From Azotobacter paspali (GTDB lineage Bacteria; Pseudomonadota; Gammaproteobacteria; Pseudomonadales; Pseudomonadaceae), in assembly GCF_042434745.1 (NCBI RefSeq), contig NZ_JBHLSS010000052.1: DNA of 25,670 nucleotides. The stretch is one strand, 5' to 3'. The position numbers were made by a program, and so were the translations under genes. The first letter of the stretch is position 1, and every line of letters begins with the position of its first letter. Positions 1-8,640 of the stretch are shown here, piece by piece. A model generated the notes under the pieces. It was not told where the DNA came from and did not search any database. It saw only the letters and a program-made list of their open reading frames with translations.

Positions 1-2
1 GC

Positions 3-518
3 GACTCCTTAGTGCGCGACCGTACGAAAACCGTCAATCCGGTCCATGGCTTCTTGTTGGAGTTCGGCGTCAGCTTGCCCAAGGGGCTTTCGCTGGTTAG
101 GCGCTTGCCAACAACATTGGCCGAGCACGAGCTGCCGCACCGACTGGTCGTATTGCTGATGCGTTTGCATAGCCACGTCTGTTACCTGGACGAGCAGATC
201 AGGGATTTGGACAAAGAAATGACCCACCAGTTGGCCGATGATGACCTGGGGCGTCGCCTGATGACCATTCCCTGCATCGGTCCGATCACGGCGAGCTTGT
301 TGTCGGCGCAGGTTGGGGATGGCAAGCAGTACGGCTGTAGCCGGGACTTTGCCGCCTCGATCGGCTTGGCGCCACGGCAATACAGCACGGGTGGTCGGAG
401 CAACCTGCTGGGCATCAGCCAGCGCGGTGACAAGAACCCGCGACGGCTACTGGTGCGGTGCGCCAGGGTTTATCCGCAACGACTGGAACACCATCATGGC
501 TTCGTGCGATTGCTTTGA
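3..518 (+). pseudogene. IS110-family transposase, truncated remnant (C-terminal transposase_20 domain)
   Basis: The frame is open from the left edge, so the N-terminal DEDD domain lies outside the window or is lost. What remains matches the C-terminal part of IS110-family transposases: the segment around VRDRTKTVN, the helix-hairpin-like stretch IPCIGPITASLL, and the block ASIGLAPRQYSTGG, whose serine is the family's catalytic nucleophile. The typical GISQRGDKN..RRLL motif follows. Homology stops after QRLEHH; the frame then runs into seven unrelated residues and a stop, whereas full proteins of this family continue for several dozen residues. The element therefore ends abruptly near base 500 and is probably inactive. 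IS110 elements lack terminal inverted repeats, so the exact boundary cannot be read here. Family assignment is from recalled motifs. Confidence 0.85.
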
Positions 519-670
519 AGGCTCTGCGCACATCGCATTGCGATAGCCGTCGTCGGTCTCTACACTCGCGGCTCCGCTCGGGGCCAGGCCTCGCCGCCAC
601 CGTCGGCCGCGGCCGTCTGGCATGCCGTCGGACCCGTTCTCTTCCAGCCAGACCTCGAATCCCGGTTTCC
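519..670. other. Junction between IS110 remnant and murJ, no gene seen
   Basis: About 150 bases of GC-rich sequence lie between the truncated transposase and the murJ start codon. I see no convincing -35/-10 pair and no good Shine-Dalgarno sequence immediately before murJ. In P. aeruginosa, as I remember it, rpsT lies next to murJ on this side; it is not in this window. The native murJ upstream region may have been replaced or shortened by the insertion. Confidence 0.5.
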
Positions 671-2215
671 ATGAATCTACTCAAGTCGCTGGCGGCGGTC
701 AGCTCCATCACCATGCTGTCCCGCGTGCTAGGCTTCGTGCGCGATACCCTGGTGGCGCGCATCTTCGGCGCCGGTCTGGCCACCGATTCCTTCTTCGTCG
801 CCTTCAAGTTGCCCAACCTGTTGCGGCGCATTTTCGCCGAAGGCGCCTTTTCCCAGGCCTTCGTGCCGATCCTCGCCGAATACAAGACCCAGCAGGGCGA
901 GGAGGCGACACGCACCTTCATTGCCTATGTCGCCGGCCTGCTGACCTTGGTGCTGGCGCTGGTGACCCTGCTCGGCATCCTGGCGGCACCCTGGATCATT
1001 TGGGTCTCGGCGCCAGGTTTTGCCGAGTCCACGGAAAAGTTCGAACTCACCGCCACGCTGCTGCGGATCACCTTTCCTTATATATTGCTGATCTCGCTGT
1101 CTTCGCTGGCCGGGGCGATCCTCAATACCTGGAACAGGTTCGGCGTGCCGGCCTTCGTGCCGACCCTGCTGAACCTGAGCATGATCGCCTTCACACTGTT
1201 CCTCGCGCCCTTCTTCGATCCGCCGGTGCTGGCGCTGGGCTGGTCGGTGCTGGCCGGCGGCCTGTTGCAACTGCTCTACCAGTTGCCCCACCTGAAGAAG
1301 ATCGGGATGCTCGTGCTGCCGCGGCTGAACCTGCGCGATAGCGGCGTGTGGCGAGTACTCAGGCAGATGGCGCCGGCCATCCTCGGCGTCTCGGTGGGAC
1401 AGATCTCGCTGATCATCAACACCATCTTCGCATCTTTTCTCGCCGCCGGTTCGGTGTCCTGGATGTACTACGCCGACCGCCTGATGGAGCTGCCGTCCGG
1501 CGTGCTCGGCGTGGCGCTGGGGACCATCATGCTGCCGGCTCTGTCGAAGACCCATGTCAGCCGGGACCGGCAGGAGTATTCGCGGCTTCTCGACTGGGGG
1601 CTACGCCTGTGCTTCCTGCTGGTGCTGCCCTGTGCGCTGGCTCTGGCGATTCTCGCCGAGCCGCTGACCGTGTCGCTGTTCCAATACGGCAGGTTCACTG
1701 CCCACGATGCCCTGATGACTCAATATGCCTTGATCGCCTATGCGGTCGGGCTGCTCGGGATCATTCTGGTGAAAGTGCTGGCGCCGGGCTTCTATGCCCA
1801 GCAGAACATTCGCACGCCGGTGCGCATCGCCATGCTGACCCTGGGCGCCACCCAGGTCATGAACGTGATCTTCATCCTGACCTTTCCCGTCCCGCATGCT
1901 GGCCTGGCGCTGGCCATTGGGCTGGGGGCCTGTCTGAACGCCGGTCTTCTCTATTGGAAGCTGCGCCAGCAGCGGCGATTCGAGCCGCAGGTGGGTTGGG
2001 GCGTGTTCCTCGTCAAGCTGCTGGTGGCCGTACTGGCAATGGGCGCCGTATTGCTTGGGGGAATGGCGCTGATGCCGGCCTGGGAGCAGGGTGTGATGGC
2101 GGAGCGCTTCCTGCGCCTGGGTGCCCTGGTGCTGGCAGGCATCGTGGCTTATTTCGGTACGTTGCTGCTGCTTGGCTTCCGGTTGCGGGATTTTTCCCGC
2201 AGGTCGATCGCCTGA
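671..2215 (+). CDS. murJ: Lipid II flippase MurJ (MviN)
   Basis: MurJ is the inner-membrane MOP-superfamily flippase that moves lipid II, the peptidoglycan precursor, to the periplasmic face. The product is 514 residues, the normal length, with about fourteen hydrophobic segments along its whole length. The N-terminus MNLLKSLAAVSSITMLSRVLGF with RDTLVARIFGAG and the charged-cavity helix region ATDSFFVAFKLPNLLRRIFAEGA are near-identical to Pseudomonas MurJ as I recall it. This fixes the start at 671 even though the ribosome binding site is poor (upstream bases are tttcc). The frame stays open upstream to 458, but that extension is unrelated junction sequence. It lies 135 bases before ribF and may have its own transcription; the IS110 remnant sits where its promoter would be expected. 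Confidence 0.95.
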   Translation: MNLLKSLAAVSSITMLSRVLGFVRDTLVARIFGAGLATDSFFVAFKLPNLLRRIFAEGAFSQAFVPILAEYKTQQGEEATRTFIAYVAGLLTLVLALVTLLGILAAPWIIWVSAPGFAESTEKFELTATLLRITFPYILLISLSSLAGAILNTWNRFGVPAFVPTLLNLSMIAFTLFLAPFFDPPVLALGWSVLAGGLLQLLYQLPHLKKIGMLVLPRLNLRDSGVWRVLRQMAPAILGVSVGQISLIINTIFASFLAAGSVSWMYYADRLMELPSGVLGVALGTIMLPALSKTHVSRDRQEYSRLLDWGLRLCFLLVLPCALALAILAEPLTVSLFQYGRFTAHDALMTQYALIAYAVGLLGIILVKVLAPGFYAQQNIRTPVRIAMLTLGATQVMNVIFILTFPVPHAGLALAIGLGACLNAGLLYWKLRQQRRFEPQVGWGVFLVKLLVAVLAMGAVLLGGMALMPAWEQGVMAERFLRLGALVLAGIVAYFGTLLLLGFRLRDFSRRSIA

Positions 2216-2293
2216 TCCTGGTGGGTGTCGTGCAACTGGTCGTGAGAGCGGCGTTTCGGGCAGCGGTCCGCCGTTCTGAGCGTCTTGCCGACC

Positions 2294-2322
2294 TGTCGCC
2301 AGGCCTCGGCTGTGCGTATAAT
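2294..2322 (+). promoter_or_regulatory. Predicted sigma70 promoter for the ribF-ileS-lspA-fkpB-ispH operon
   Basis: A perfect TATAAT lies at 2317-2322, 28 bases before the ribF ATG. The hexamer 17 bases upstream (tgtcgc, 2294-2299) is a weak -35. The position in the murJ-ribF gap fits a promoter for the downstream operon. It is a motif match only. Confidence 0.5.
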
Positions 2323-2350
2323 CGGCCACTTTGCAGGCAAGATGTTTCCT

Positions 2351-3307
2351 ATGCAGCTGGTTCGAGGCCTCCATAATCTGCGGCCCCAGCATCGGGGTTG
2401 TGTCGCTACCATTGGGAATTTCGACGGTGTCCACCGTGGTCACCAGGCGATCCTCACGCGCCTGCGCGAGCGCGCGACCGAATTGGGCCTGCCCAACTGC
2501 GTGGTGATCTTCGAACCTCAGCCGCGGGAGTTTTTCAGTCCGCAGCGTGCCCCGGCGCGCTTGACCCGCCTGCGGGAAAAGCTCGAACTGCTTGCGGCGC
2601 AGGGCGTCGATCGGGTGCTCTGTCTGGCCTTCAATCGCCGCTTGTGCGAGCTGAGTGCCTGGGCGTTCGTGCAGAGCGTGCTGGTCGAGGGACTGGGCGT
2701 GCGCCACCTTGAGGTCGGCGACGACTTTCGCTTCGGCTGCGACCGCGCCGGCGACTTTGAGTTCCTGTGCCAGGCCGGTGCGGCGGAGGGCTTCACCGTT
2801 GAGGCGGCGGTCACCGTCGAGGTGGACGGCCTGCGCGTCAGCAGCACGCGGCTGCGTGCCGCCCTGAGCCATGGCGATCTACCCCTGGCCGAGCGCCTGC
2901 TCGGCCGGCCGTTCAGCCTCTGCGGCCGGGTGCTGCATGGCCAGAAGCTGGGTCGCCAACTCGGCACGCCGACTGCCAACGTGCAACTCAAGCGCCGCCG
3001 GGTGCCGCTTACCGGCGTCTATCTGGTGAGCACCGAACTGGACGGGCGGCGTTGGCCGGGAGTGGCCAACATCGGTGTGCGCCCCTCGGTGACAGGCGAT
3101 GGCCGCGCGCATCTGGAGGCGCATCTGCTGGATTTTGCCGGCGACCTGTATGGCCGACACCTGTGTGTCACCTTCCATCACAAGCTGCGCGACGAGGAAC
3201 GCTTCGCTTCTTTGAATGCGCTGAAAGCGGCGATCGACGCGGATATCGCCGCCGCCCGAGCCTACTGGCAGGGTAAACCGCTTACTCACGAGCTCGAACA
3301 ACGATGA
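2351..3307 (+). CDS. ribF: Bifunctional riboflavin kinase / FAD synthetase RibF
   Basis: RibF phosphorylates riboflavin to FMN and adenylates FMN to FAD in the cytoplasm. The N-terminal FAD synthetase domain shows the nucleotidyltransferase signature GNFDGVHRGHQAIL near residues 20-33. The C-terminal flavokinase domain shows GTPTANV followed by the PLTGVYLV strand and later VANIGVRPS. At 318 residues it is of normal length. The start at 2351 (MQLVRGLHNLRP) agrees with the Pseudomonas family start; an in-frame ATG at 2342 would add only three residues, and neither start has a strong Shine-Dalgarno. The stop overlaps the ileS start by four bases (ATGA), indicating translational coupling. Confidence 0.94.
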   Translation: MQLVRGLHNLRPQHRGCVATIGNFDGVHRGHQAILTRLRERATELGLPNCVVIFEPQPREFFSPQRAPARLTRLREKLELLAAQGVDRVLCLAFNRRLCELSAWAFVQSVLVEGLGVRHLEVGDDFRFGCDRAGDFEFLCQAGAAEGFTVEAAVTVEVDGLRVSSTRLRAALSHGDLPLAERLLGRPFSLCGRVLHGQKLGRQLGTPTANVQLKRRRVPLTGVYLVSTELDGRRWPGVANIGVRPSVTGDGRAHLEAHLLDFAGDLYGRHLCVTFHHKLRDEERFASLNALKAAIDADIAAARAYWQGKPLTHELEQR

Positions 3308-6135
3308 CCGACTACAAAGCGACCCTCAACCTGCCGGAAACGGCATTCCCGATGAAGGCCGGCCTGCCGCAACGCGAGCCGGAGACGCTGCGGCACTGGA
3401 ACAGCATCGACCTGTACCGCAAGCTGCGGCAGATCGGCGAGGGCCGTCCGAAGTTCATCCTGCACGACGGCCCGCCCTACGCCAACGGCAGCATTCACAT
3501 CGGTCACGCGCTGAACAAGATCATCAAGGACATCATCACGCGCTCCAAGACGCTCAGCGGCTTCGATGCGCCCTACGTGCCGGGCTGGGACTGCCACGGC
3601 CTGCCGATCGAGCACAAGGTTGAGACCACCTTCGGCAAGAACCAGTCGGCGGACCTGACCCGCGAGCGTTGCCGTGCCTATGCGACCGAGCAGGTGACCG
3701 AGCAGAAGGCCGGTTTCATCCGCCTGGGCGTGCTGGGGGATTGGGATAATCCCTATCTCACCATGGACTTTGCCAACGAGGCCGGGGAGATTCGCGCCCT
3801 GGCCGAGATGGTCAAAAAGGGCTTTGTGTTCAAGGGGCTGAAGCCGGTCAACTTCTGTTTCGATTGTGGTTCGGCGTTGGCCGAGGCCGAGGTCGAGTAC
3901 CAGGACAAAAAGTCCGATGCCATCGACGTGGCGTTCGCCGTCGAAGATGCCGACAAGCTGGCGACGGCATTCGGCCTGGCGGCTCTGGCCAAGCCGGCCA
4001 GCATCGTCATCTGGACTACCACGCCCTGGACCATTCCGGCCAACCAGGCGCTCAATATCCATCCGGACTTCACCTATGCCTTGGTGGATTGCGGCGAGCG
4101 GCTGCTGGTGCTGGCTGAGGAGCTGGTGGAGAGGTGCCTTGCGCGCTACGGCCTGCAGGGGCAGGTGATCGCTACCGCGAAGGGTGAGGCGCTGGAGCTG
4201 ATCCGTTTCCGCCATCCCTTCTACGAGCGCTGCTCGCCGGTCTATCTGGCCGACTACGTCGGACTGGACGCCGGTACCGGCATCGTCCACTCGGCGCCGG
4301 CTTATGGCGAGGACGACTTCCGTACCTGCAAGCAGTACGGCATGATCAATGACGACATCTTCAACCCAGTGCAGAGCAACGGCGTCTACGCCGAGTCGCT
4401 GCCATTTTTCGGTGGCCAGTTCATCTGGAAGGCCAACCCGAATATCGTCGCCAAACTCGAAGAAGTCGGCGCGCTGCTCAAGCACGAGGTCATCTCCCAC
4501 AGCTATATGCACTGTTGGCGGCACAAGACCCCGCTGATCTACCGCGCCACCGCGCAGTGGTTCGTCGGCATGGACAAGCAGCCGAGCGAAGGCGCGACCC
4601 TGCGTGAGCGGGCTCTGGAAGGTATCGAGCAGACCAGGTTCGTTCCGGCCTGGGGCAAGGCGCGTCTGCACAACATGATCGCCGGCCGCCCAGACTGGTG
4701 CATCTCGCGCCAGCGCAACTGGGGCGTGCCGATCCCGTTCTTCCTGCACAAGGAAAGCGGCGAATTGCACCCGCGTACCATCGAATTGATGGAGGAGGTG
4801 GCCAAGCGGGTCGAGCAAGAAGGCATCGAGGCCTGGTTCAAGCTTGATGCCGCCGAGCTGCTCGGCGACGAAGCCACCCTGTATGACAAGAGCAGGGATA
4901 CCCTAGACGTCTGGTTCGACTCCGGCACCACCCACTGGCATGTACTGCGCGGCTCCCATCCACTCGGCCACGCCAGCGGGCCGCGGGCCGACTTGTACAT
5001 GGAAGGCTCCGATCAGCACCGTGGCTGGTTCCACTCCTCGTTGTTGACCGGCTGTGCCATCGATGGCCATCCGCCATATAAGGAACTGCTGACTCACGGC
5101 TTCACCGTGGACGAGAACGGGCGCAAGCAGTCCAAGTCCCTGGGTAATGTGATCGCGCCGCAGAAGGTAACCGATACTCTGGGGGCCGACATTCTGCGCC
5201 TCTGGGTAGCGGCCACCGACTACTCCGGCGAGATGGCGGTGTCCGATCAGATCCTCCAGCGCAGCGCCGATGCTTACCGGCGCATTCGTAATACAGCGCG
5301 CTTTCTGCTGGCCAACCTCAACGGCTTCGATCCGGCAAAGGACCTGTTGGCCACCGAAGACATGCTCGCCCTCGACCGCTGGGCGGTGGACCGTGCCCTG
5401 CTGCTGCAGCGCGAGATCGAGGAAGCCTATGGCGAATACCGTTTCTGGAACGTCTACCAGAAGGTGCACAACTTCTGTGTGCAGGAGCTGGGCGGTTTCT
5501 ACCTCGACATCATCAAGGACCGCCAGTACACCTGCGCCGCCGACAGCGTGGCGCGCCGTTCCTGCCAGAGCGCCATGTACCACATCGGCGAGGCGCTGGT
5601 GCGCTGGATCGCGCCGATCCTGGCGTTCACCGCCGAGGAGATCTGGCAGTACCTGCCGGGCGAGCGCAACGAATCGGTGATGCTCAACACCTGGTACCAG
5701 GGGCTCGCCGAGCTGCCGGAAGGCTTCGCCCTCGGTCGTGCTTTCTGGGAACAGATCATGGCGGTCAAGGCCGCAGTGAACAAGGAGCTGGAGAACCGGC
5801 GCAATGCCAAGGCCATCGGCGGCAACCTGCAGGCCGAGGTCGTCCTGTTCGCCGAGCCGGCGCTGGCCGGGCGCCTGGCCCTGCTGGGCGACGAGCTGCG
5901 CTTCGTACTGATCACTTCGGCCGCGCGGGTCCAGCTGCTCGAGGCCGCTCCTGCGGATACGGTTGACACCGAAGTCGCCGGCCTGCGCATTCAGGTGAGC
6001 AAGTCGGCCCATGCCAAGTGCGCTCGCTGCTGGCACCATCGCGAAGATGTAGGGCTCGACCCAGCGCATCCGGAAATCTGCGGGCGTTGCGTGGAGAACA
6101 TCCAGGGCGAGGGCGAGGTCCGCCGGCATGCATGA
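3304..6135 (+). CDS. ileS: Isoleucyl-tRNA synthetase
   Basis: Class I aminoacyl-tRNA synthetase that charges tRNA-Ile and edits misactivated valine. The 943-residue length is that of bacterial IleS. The HIGH motif is at residues 65-68 within GPPYANGSIHIGHALN. The second ATP-binding signature at 608-612 reads KQSKS instead of the usual KMSKS. The CP1 editing domain is present, including the WTTTPWTIPAN strand. The C-terminal zinc knuckle has cysteines at 906, 909, 926 and 929. It overlaps ribF by four bases and is followed 36 bases later by lspA. The gene order ribF-ileS-lspA-fkpB-ispH is the classical gammaproteobacterial operon. The KQSKS variant keeps both lysines and both serines, so I expect an active enzyme. 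Confidence 0.97.
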   Translation: MTDYKATLNLPETAFPMKAGLPQREPETLRHWNSIDLYRKLRQIGEGRPKFILHDGPPYANGSIHIGHALNKIIKDIITRSKTLSGFDAPYVPGWDCHGLPIEHKVETTFGKNQSADLTRERCRAYATEQVTEQKAGFIRLGVLGDWDNPYLTMDFANEAGEIRALAEMVKKGFVFKGLKPVNFCFDCGSALAEAEVEYQDKKSDAIDVAFAVEDADKLATAFGLAALAKPASIVIWTTTPWTIPANQALNIHPDFTYALVDCGERLLVLAEELVERCLARYGLQGQVIATAKGEALELIRFRHPFYERCSPVYLADYVGLDAGTGIVHSAPAYGEDDFRTCKQYGMINDDIFNPVQSNGVYAESLPFFGGQFIWKANPNIVAKLEEVGALLKHEVISHSYMHCWRHKTPLIYRATAQWFVGMDKQPSEGATLRERALEGIEQTRFVPAWGKARLHNMIAGRPDWCISRQRNWGVPIPFFLHKESGELHPRTIELMEEVAKRVEQEGIEAWFKLDAAELLGDEATLYDKSRDTLDVWFDSGTTHWHVLRGSHPLGHASGPRADLYMEGSDQHRGWFHSSLLTGCAIDGHPPYKELLTHGFTVDENGRKQSKSLGNVIAPQKVTDTLGADILRLWVAATDYSGEMAVSDQILQRSADAYRRIRNTARFLLANLNGFDPAKDLLATEDMLALDRWAVDRALLLQREIEEAYGEYRFWNVYQKVHNFCVQELGGFYLDIIKDRQYTCAADSVARRSCQSAMYHIGEALVRWIAPILAFTAEEIWQYLPGERNESVMLNTWYQGLAELPEGFALGRAFWEQIMAVKAAVNKELENRRNAKAIGGNLQAEVVLFAEPALAGRLALLGDELRFVLITSAARVQLLEAAPADTVDTEVAGLRIQVSKSAHAKCARCWHHREDVGLDPAHPEICGRCVENIQGEGEVRRHA

Positions 6136-6171
6136 TTCGCATCGTGGCCGCGGCGGGGTGGGTAGGCGTCG

Positions 6172-6675
6172 ATGAATTCCCGTTTCGGCAAGCTGCCCTG
6201 GCTCTGGCTGAGCCTTCTGGTATTCGTTCTCGACCAGGCCAGCAAGCTCCATTTCGAGGATGCCCTGCAGCTCCACCAGCAGATCGAGATCCTTCCCGGT
6301 CTGTTCAGTTGGACCCTGGCCTACAATACCGGTGCCGCGTTCAGCTTCCTCGCTGGCGAGTCCGGCTGGCAGCGCTGGCTGTTCGCCCTGATTGCGATCG
6401 CGGTCAGCAGTGTTCTGGTGGTCTGGCTCAAGCGTCTCCAGCCCTCCGAAACTTGGCTGGCCATCGCCTTGGCGTTGGTGCTGGGCGGCGCCGTGGGCAA
6501 CCTGTTCGATCGCGTGACCTATGGTCATGTGATCGACTTCATCCTGGTGCACTGGCAGGATCGTTGGTTCTTCCCGGCATTCAACCTGGCCGACAGCGCC
6601 ATTACCGTGGGCGCCATCATGCTGGCGCTGGATATGTTCATCAGCAAGAAGTCCGGAGAAACTGCCCATGACTGA
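6172..6675 (+). CDS. lspA: Lipoprotein signal peptidase II
   Basis: LspA is an inner-membrane aspartyl protease that removes the signal peptide of prolipoproteins after diacylglyceryl modification; BamD, encoded at 19150-20163, is a predicted client. The 167-residue product has four hydrophobic segments. The catalytic aspartates are visible as D122 (GHVIDF) and D141 (FNLADS), and the conserved YNTGAAFSFL loop is at about 51-60. An in-frame TAG lies nine bases upstream of the ATG, so 6172 is the first possible start. It overlaps fkpB by eight bases, so the two are likely co-translated. Confidence 0.96.
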   Translation: MNSRFGKLPWLWLSLLVFVLDQASKLHFEDALQLHQQIEILPGLFSWTLAYNTGAAFSFLAGESGWQRWLFALIAIAVSSVLVVWLKRLQPSETWLAIALALVLGGAVGNLFDRVTYGHVIDFILVHWQDRWFFPAFNLADSAITVGAIMLALDMFISKKSGETAHD

Positions 6676-7105
6676 ACTGCGCATCGGTCCCGATCGGGAA
6701 GTCACCCTGCATTTCGCCATCAAGCTCGACTCGGGCGATGTGGTTGACAGTACCTTCGACAGGCGTCCGGCCACCTTTCGGGTTGGCGATGGCAATCTGT
6801 TACCCGGTTTCGAGCTGTCTCTCTATGGCCTCAAGGCCGGCGACAAGCGCGCCCTGCCGATTGCGCCGGAGCAGGGCTTCGGCCGGCCCAATCCGCAGAA
6901 CGTACAGGTTATGCCGCGCGGCCACTTCGAAGGTATGGAGCTCTCCGAAGGCCTGATGGTGATCTTCAACGATGCCGCCAGCGGCGAGATGCCGGGTGTC
7001 GTCAAGTCCTTCGACGATCAGCAGGTCACCGTCGATTTCAATCACCCGCTGGCCGGCCGCGACCTGACCTTCGAAGTGGAGATCCTCGAAGTCAGGGCCG
7101 TCTGA
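6668..7105 (+). CDS. fkpB: FKBP-type peptidyl-prolyl isomerase, SlpA/FkpB type
   Basis: SlpA-type FKBP (145 residues) that catalyses cis-trans prolyl isomerisation and acts as a chaperone. The sequence has the split FKBP fold: an N-terminal segment with the typical DSGDVVDSTFDRRPATFRVGDG stretch, then LLPGFELSLYGLKAGDK, an inserted-flap region around GFGRPNPQNVQVMPR, and the C-terminal strand VDFNHPLAGRDLTFEVEIL characteristic of SlyD/SlpA proteins. It lacks the His-rich tail of SlyD, which supports SlpA. It starts inside the last codons of lspA and precedes ispH by 40 bases, the normal operon position. Confidence 0.93.
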   Translation: MTELRIGPDREVTLHFAIKLDSGDVVDSTFDRRPATFRVGDGNLLPGFELSLYGLKAGDKRALPIAPEQGFGRPNPQNVQVMPRGHFEGMELSEGLMVIFNDAASGEMPGVVKSFDDQQVTVDFNHPLAGRDLTFEVEILEVRAV

Positions 7106-7145
7106 GCCACGATCGCCATCCGCCCCATTCCCGCCGAGACCTCCC

Positions 7146-8093
7146 ATGCACATCAAGCTTGCCAATCCCCGTGGTTTCTGCGCCGGCGTCGATCGCGCCA
7201 TCGAGATCGTCAACCGTGCCCTGGAGGTCTTCGGTCCGCCGATCTATGTGCGCCACGAAGTGGTGCACAACAAGTTCGTGGTGGACGATCTGCGTTCTCG
7301 GGGAGCCATCTTTGTCGAGGAGTTGGACCAGGTGCCGGACAACGCCATCGTCATCTTCAGCGCCCACGGCGTGTCCCTGGCGGTGCGCCAGGAGGCCGAG
7401 CGGCGCGGGCTCAAGGTGTTCGACGCCACCTGTCCGCTGGTGACCAAGGTGCACATGGAGGTCGCCCGCTACAGCCGCGAGGGCCGGGAGTGCATTCTCA
7501 TCGGGCACCAGGGGCATCCGGAGGTGGTAGGCACCATGGGCCAGTACGATACGGCCAATGGTGGCGCCATTTATCTGGTGGAGGGCGAGGAGGATGTCGC
7601 CCATCTGCAGGTGCGCAATCCCTCGTCCCTGGCTTTCGTCACCCAGACCACCCTGTCCATGGACGATGCCGCCCGCATGATCAATGCTCTGCGCGCCCGC
7701 TTTCCGGGCATCGATGGCCCGCGCAGGGACGACATCTGCTACGCCACCCAGAATCGCCAGGACGCGGTCAGGCAACTGGCCGGCGAGTGCCAATTGGTGC
7801 TGGTGGTCGGCAGCTCCAGCAGTTCGAACTCCAACCGCCTGCGTGAGCTGGCCGAGAGCATCGGAGTTCCCGCCTATCTGGTCGACGGCGCCCAGGATCT
7901 TCGTCGCGAATGGTTCGACGGTATCCGGCGCGTCGGTGTCACCGCCGGCGCCTCGGCGCCGGAGGTGCTGGTGCGCGACGTGATCGAGCGACTGCGGCAA
8001 TGGGGCGTCGTCAACGTCGAGGAATTGACCGGACGTGAGGAAAACATCACCTTCTCGATACCGAAGGAGTTGCGAGTGGTGTCGTCAGACTGA
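7146..8093 (+). CDS. ispH: 4-hydroxy-3-methylbut-2-enyl diphosphate reductase (IspH/LytB)
   Basis: IspH is the [4Fe-4S] enzyme of the last step of the MEP pathway, converting HMBPP to IPP and DMAPP. All three cluster cysteines are visible: C12 (PRGFCAGV), C96 (DATCPLV) and C198 (DDICYATQNRQ). The proton-donating glutamate E126 lies in GHPEVVGT, and a substrate-binding SSSSNS loop is present near 225. At 315 residues it is of normal length. The start has a GAG eight bases upstream. It is the last gene of the operon. The 31 bases between its stop and the convergent pseudopilin gene contain a short CCGG-loop-CCGG stem followed by a T-rich stretch (gtttcttt), a weak terminator candidate. Confidence 0.97.
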   Translation: MHIKLANPRGFCAGVDRAIEIVNRALEVFGPPIYVRHEVVHNKFVVDDLRSRGAIFVEELDQVPDNAIVIFSAHGVSLAVRQEAERRGLKVFDATCPLVTKVHMEVARYSREGRECILIGHQGHPEVVGTMGQYDTANGGAIYLVEGEEDVAHLQVRNPSSLAFVTQTTLSMDDAARMINALRARFPGIDGPRRDDICYATQNRQDAVRQLAGECQLVLVVGSSSSSNSNRLRELAESIGVPAYLVDGAQDLRREWFDGIRRVGVTAGASAPEVLVRDVIERLRQWGVVNVEELTGREENITFSIPKELRVVSSD

Positions 8094-8124
8094 GTGTCCG
8101 GCACGATCCGGCCGTTTCTTTCCG

Positions 8125-8640
8125 TCAGCAGGCACCGGGAGCGTTCCGGGTCGAGCGAACCCGGCCGCTGGCGTTCAGAATCAGACTTCTCACCGCATGC
8201 CGGCCGTTCTGGTGGCAGATAGTGAAGGTTCCGGCCTGGAAGGCTCCACTCGCCAGTTGCGCCTGCCCCGTCGCGATATAGCGCACATAGCCCCGGACAG
8301 GACTGTTCGGCGCGATTCGCACGCCATCCGGGGCTTGGCCCTGTCTCGACAGTTCCCGCTCGCCGGGATCGAAAGCGCCATTCGAATTGGCATCGACATA
8401 TACCCTCCAACCTGCTTCCCAATCGCTTTCGAGACTCTCGACCAGTACCGGACGGTTCTGGCTGATCGCCGCATGCCTGGCCAGGGCAAGGCTGGCGCTG
8501 AGGTTGCGGCTGGTAGTGCCGACCCTTTGGCCTTCGACGCTATGGCTGAGTGCGGGGACGCCGACCATGGCGAGCACAGCGATCAGGGCGAGGCTAGTCA
8601 TGAGTTCGATCAGTGTGTAGGCGCGGGAAAAGCCGGGCAT
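8125..8640 (-). CDS. GspH/FimT-family type IV pseudopilin (minor pilin, FimT/FimU-like)
   Basis: The 171-residue protein starts with a very short leader followed by a prepilin motif (YTLIELMTSLALIAVLAMVGVPAL), with Glu5 present and a single long hydrophobic helix. The rest has the GspH pattern: a region rich in small residues with ASLALARHAAISQNRPV, then GWRVYVDANSNGAFDPGE and a C-terminal IxxxxxGRVR strand. GspH/FimT/FimU proteins are minor pilins that help prime pilus assembly. The residue before the predicted cleavage site is alanine (SRA|YTLIEL) instead of the nearly invariant glycine, so processing by prepilin peptidase may be inefficient. The gene is divergent from the pilE-pilY1 operon and convergent with ispH. 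It could be a FimU substitute or an independent FimT; the sequence alone does not decide. Confidence 0.87.
   Translation of the reverse strand: MPGFSRAYTLIELMTSLALIAVLAMVGVPALSHSVEGQRVGTTSRNLSASLALARHAAISQNRPVLVESLESDWEAGWRVYVDANSNGAFDPGERELSRQGQAPDGVRIAPNSPVRGYVRYIATGQAQLASGAFQAGTFTICHQNGRHAVRSLILNASGRVRSTRNAPGAC

Noticed and set aside
3286..6795. Two long minus-strand open frames (510 and 630 codons) opposite ileS-lspA
   Set aside because: Same reason: antisense shadows of well-supported genes, with no motifs and no ribosome binding sites that stand out.
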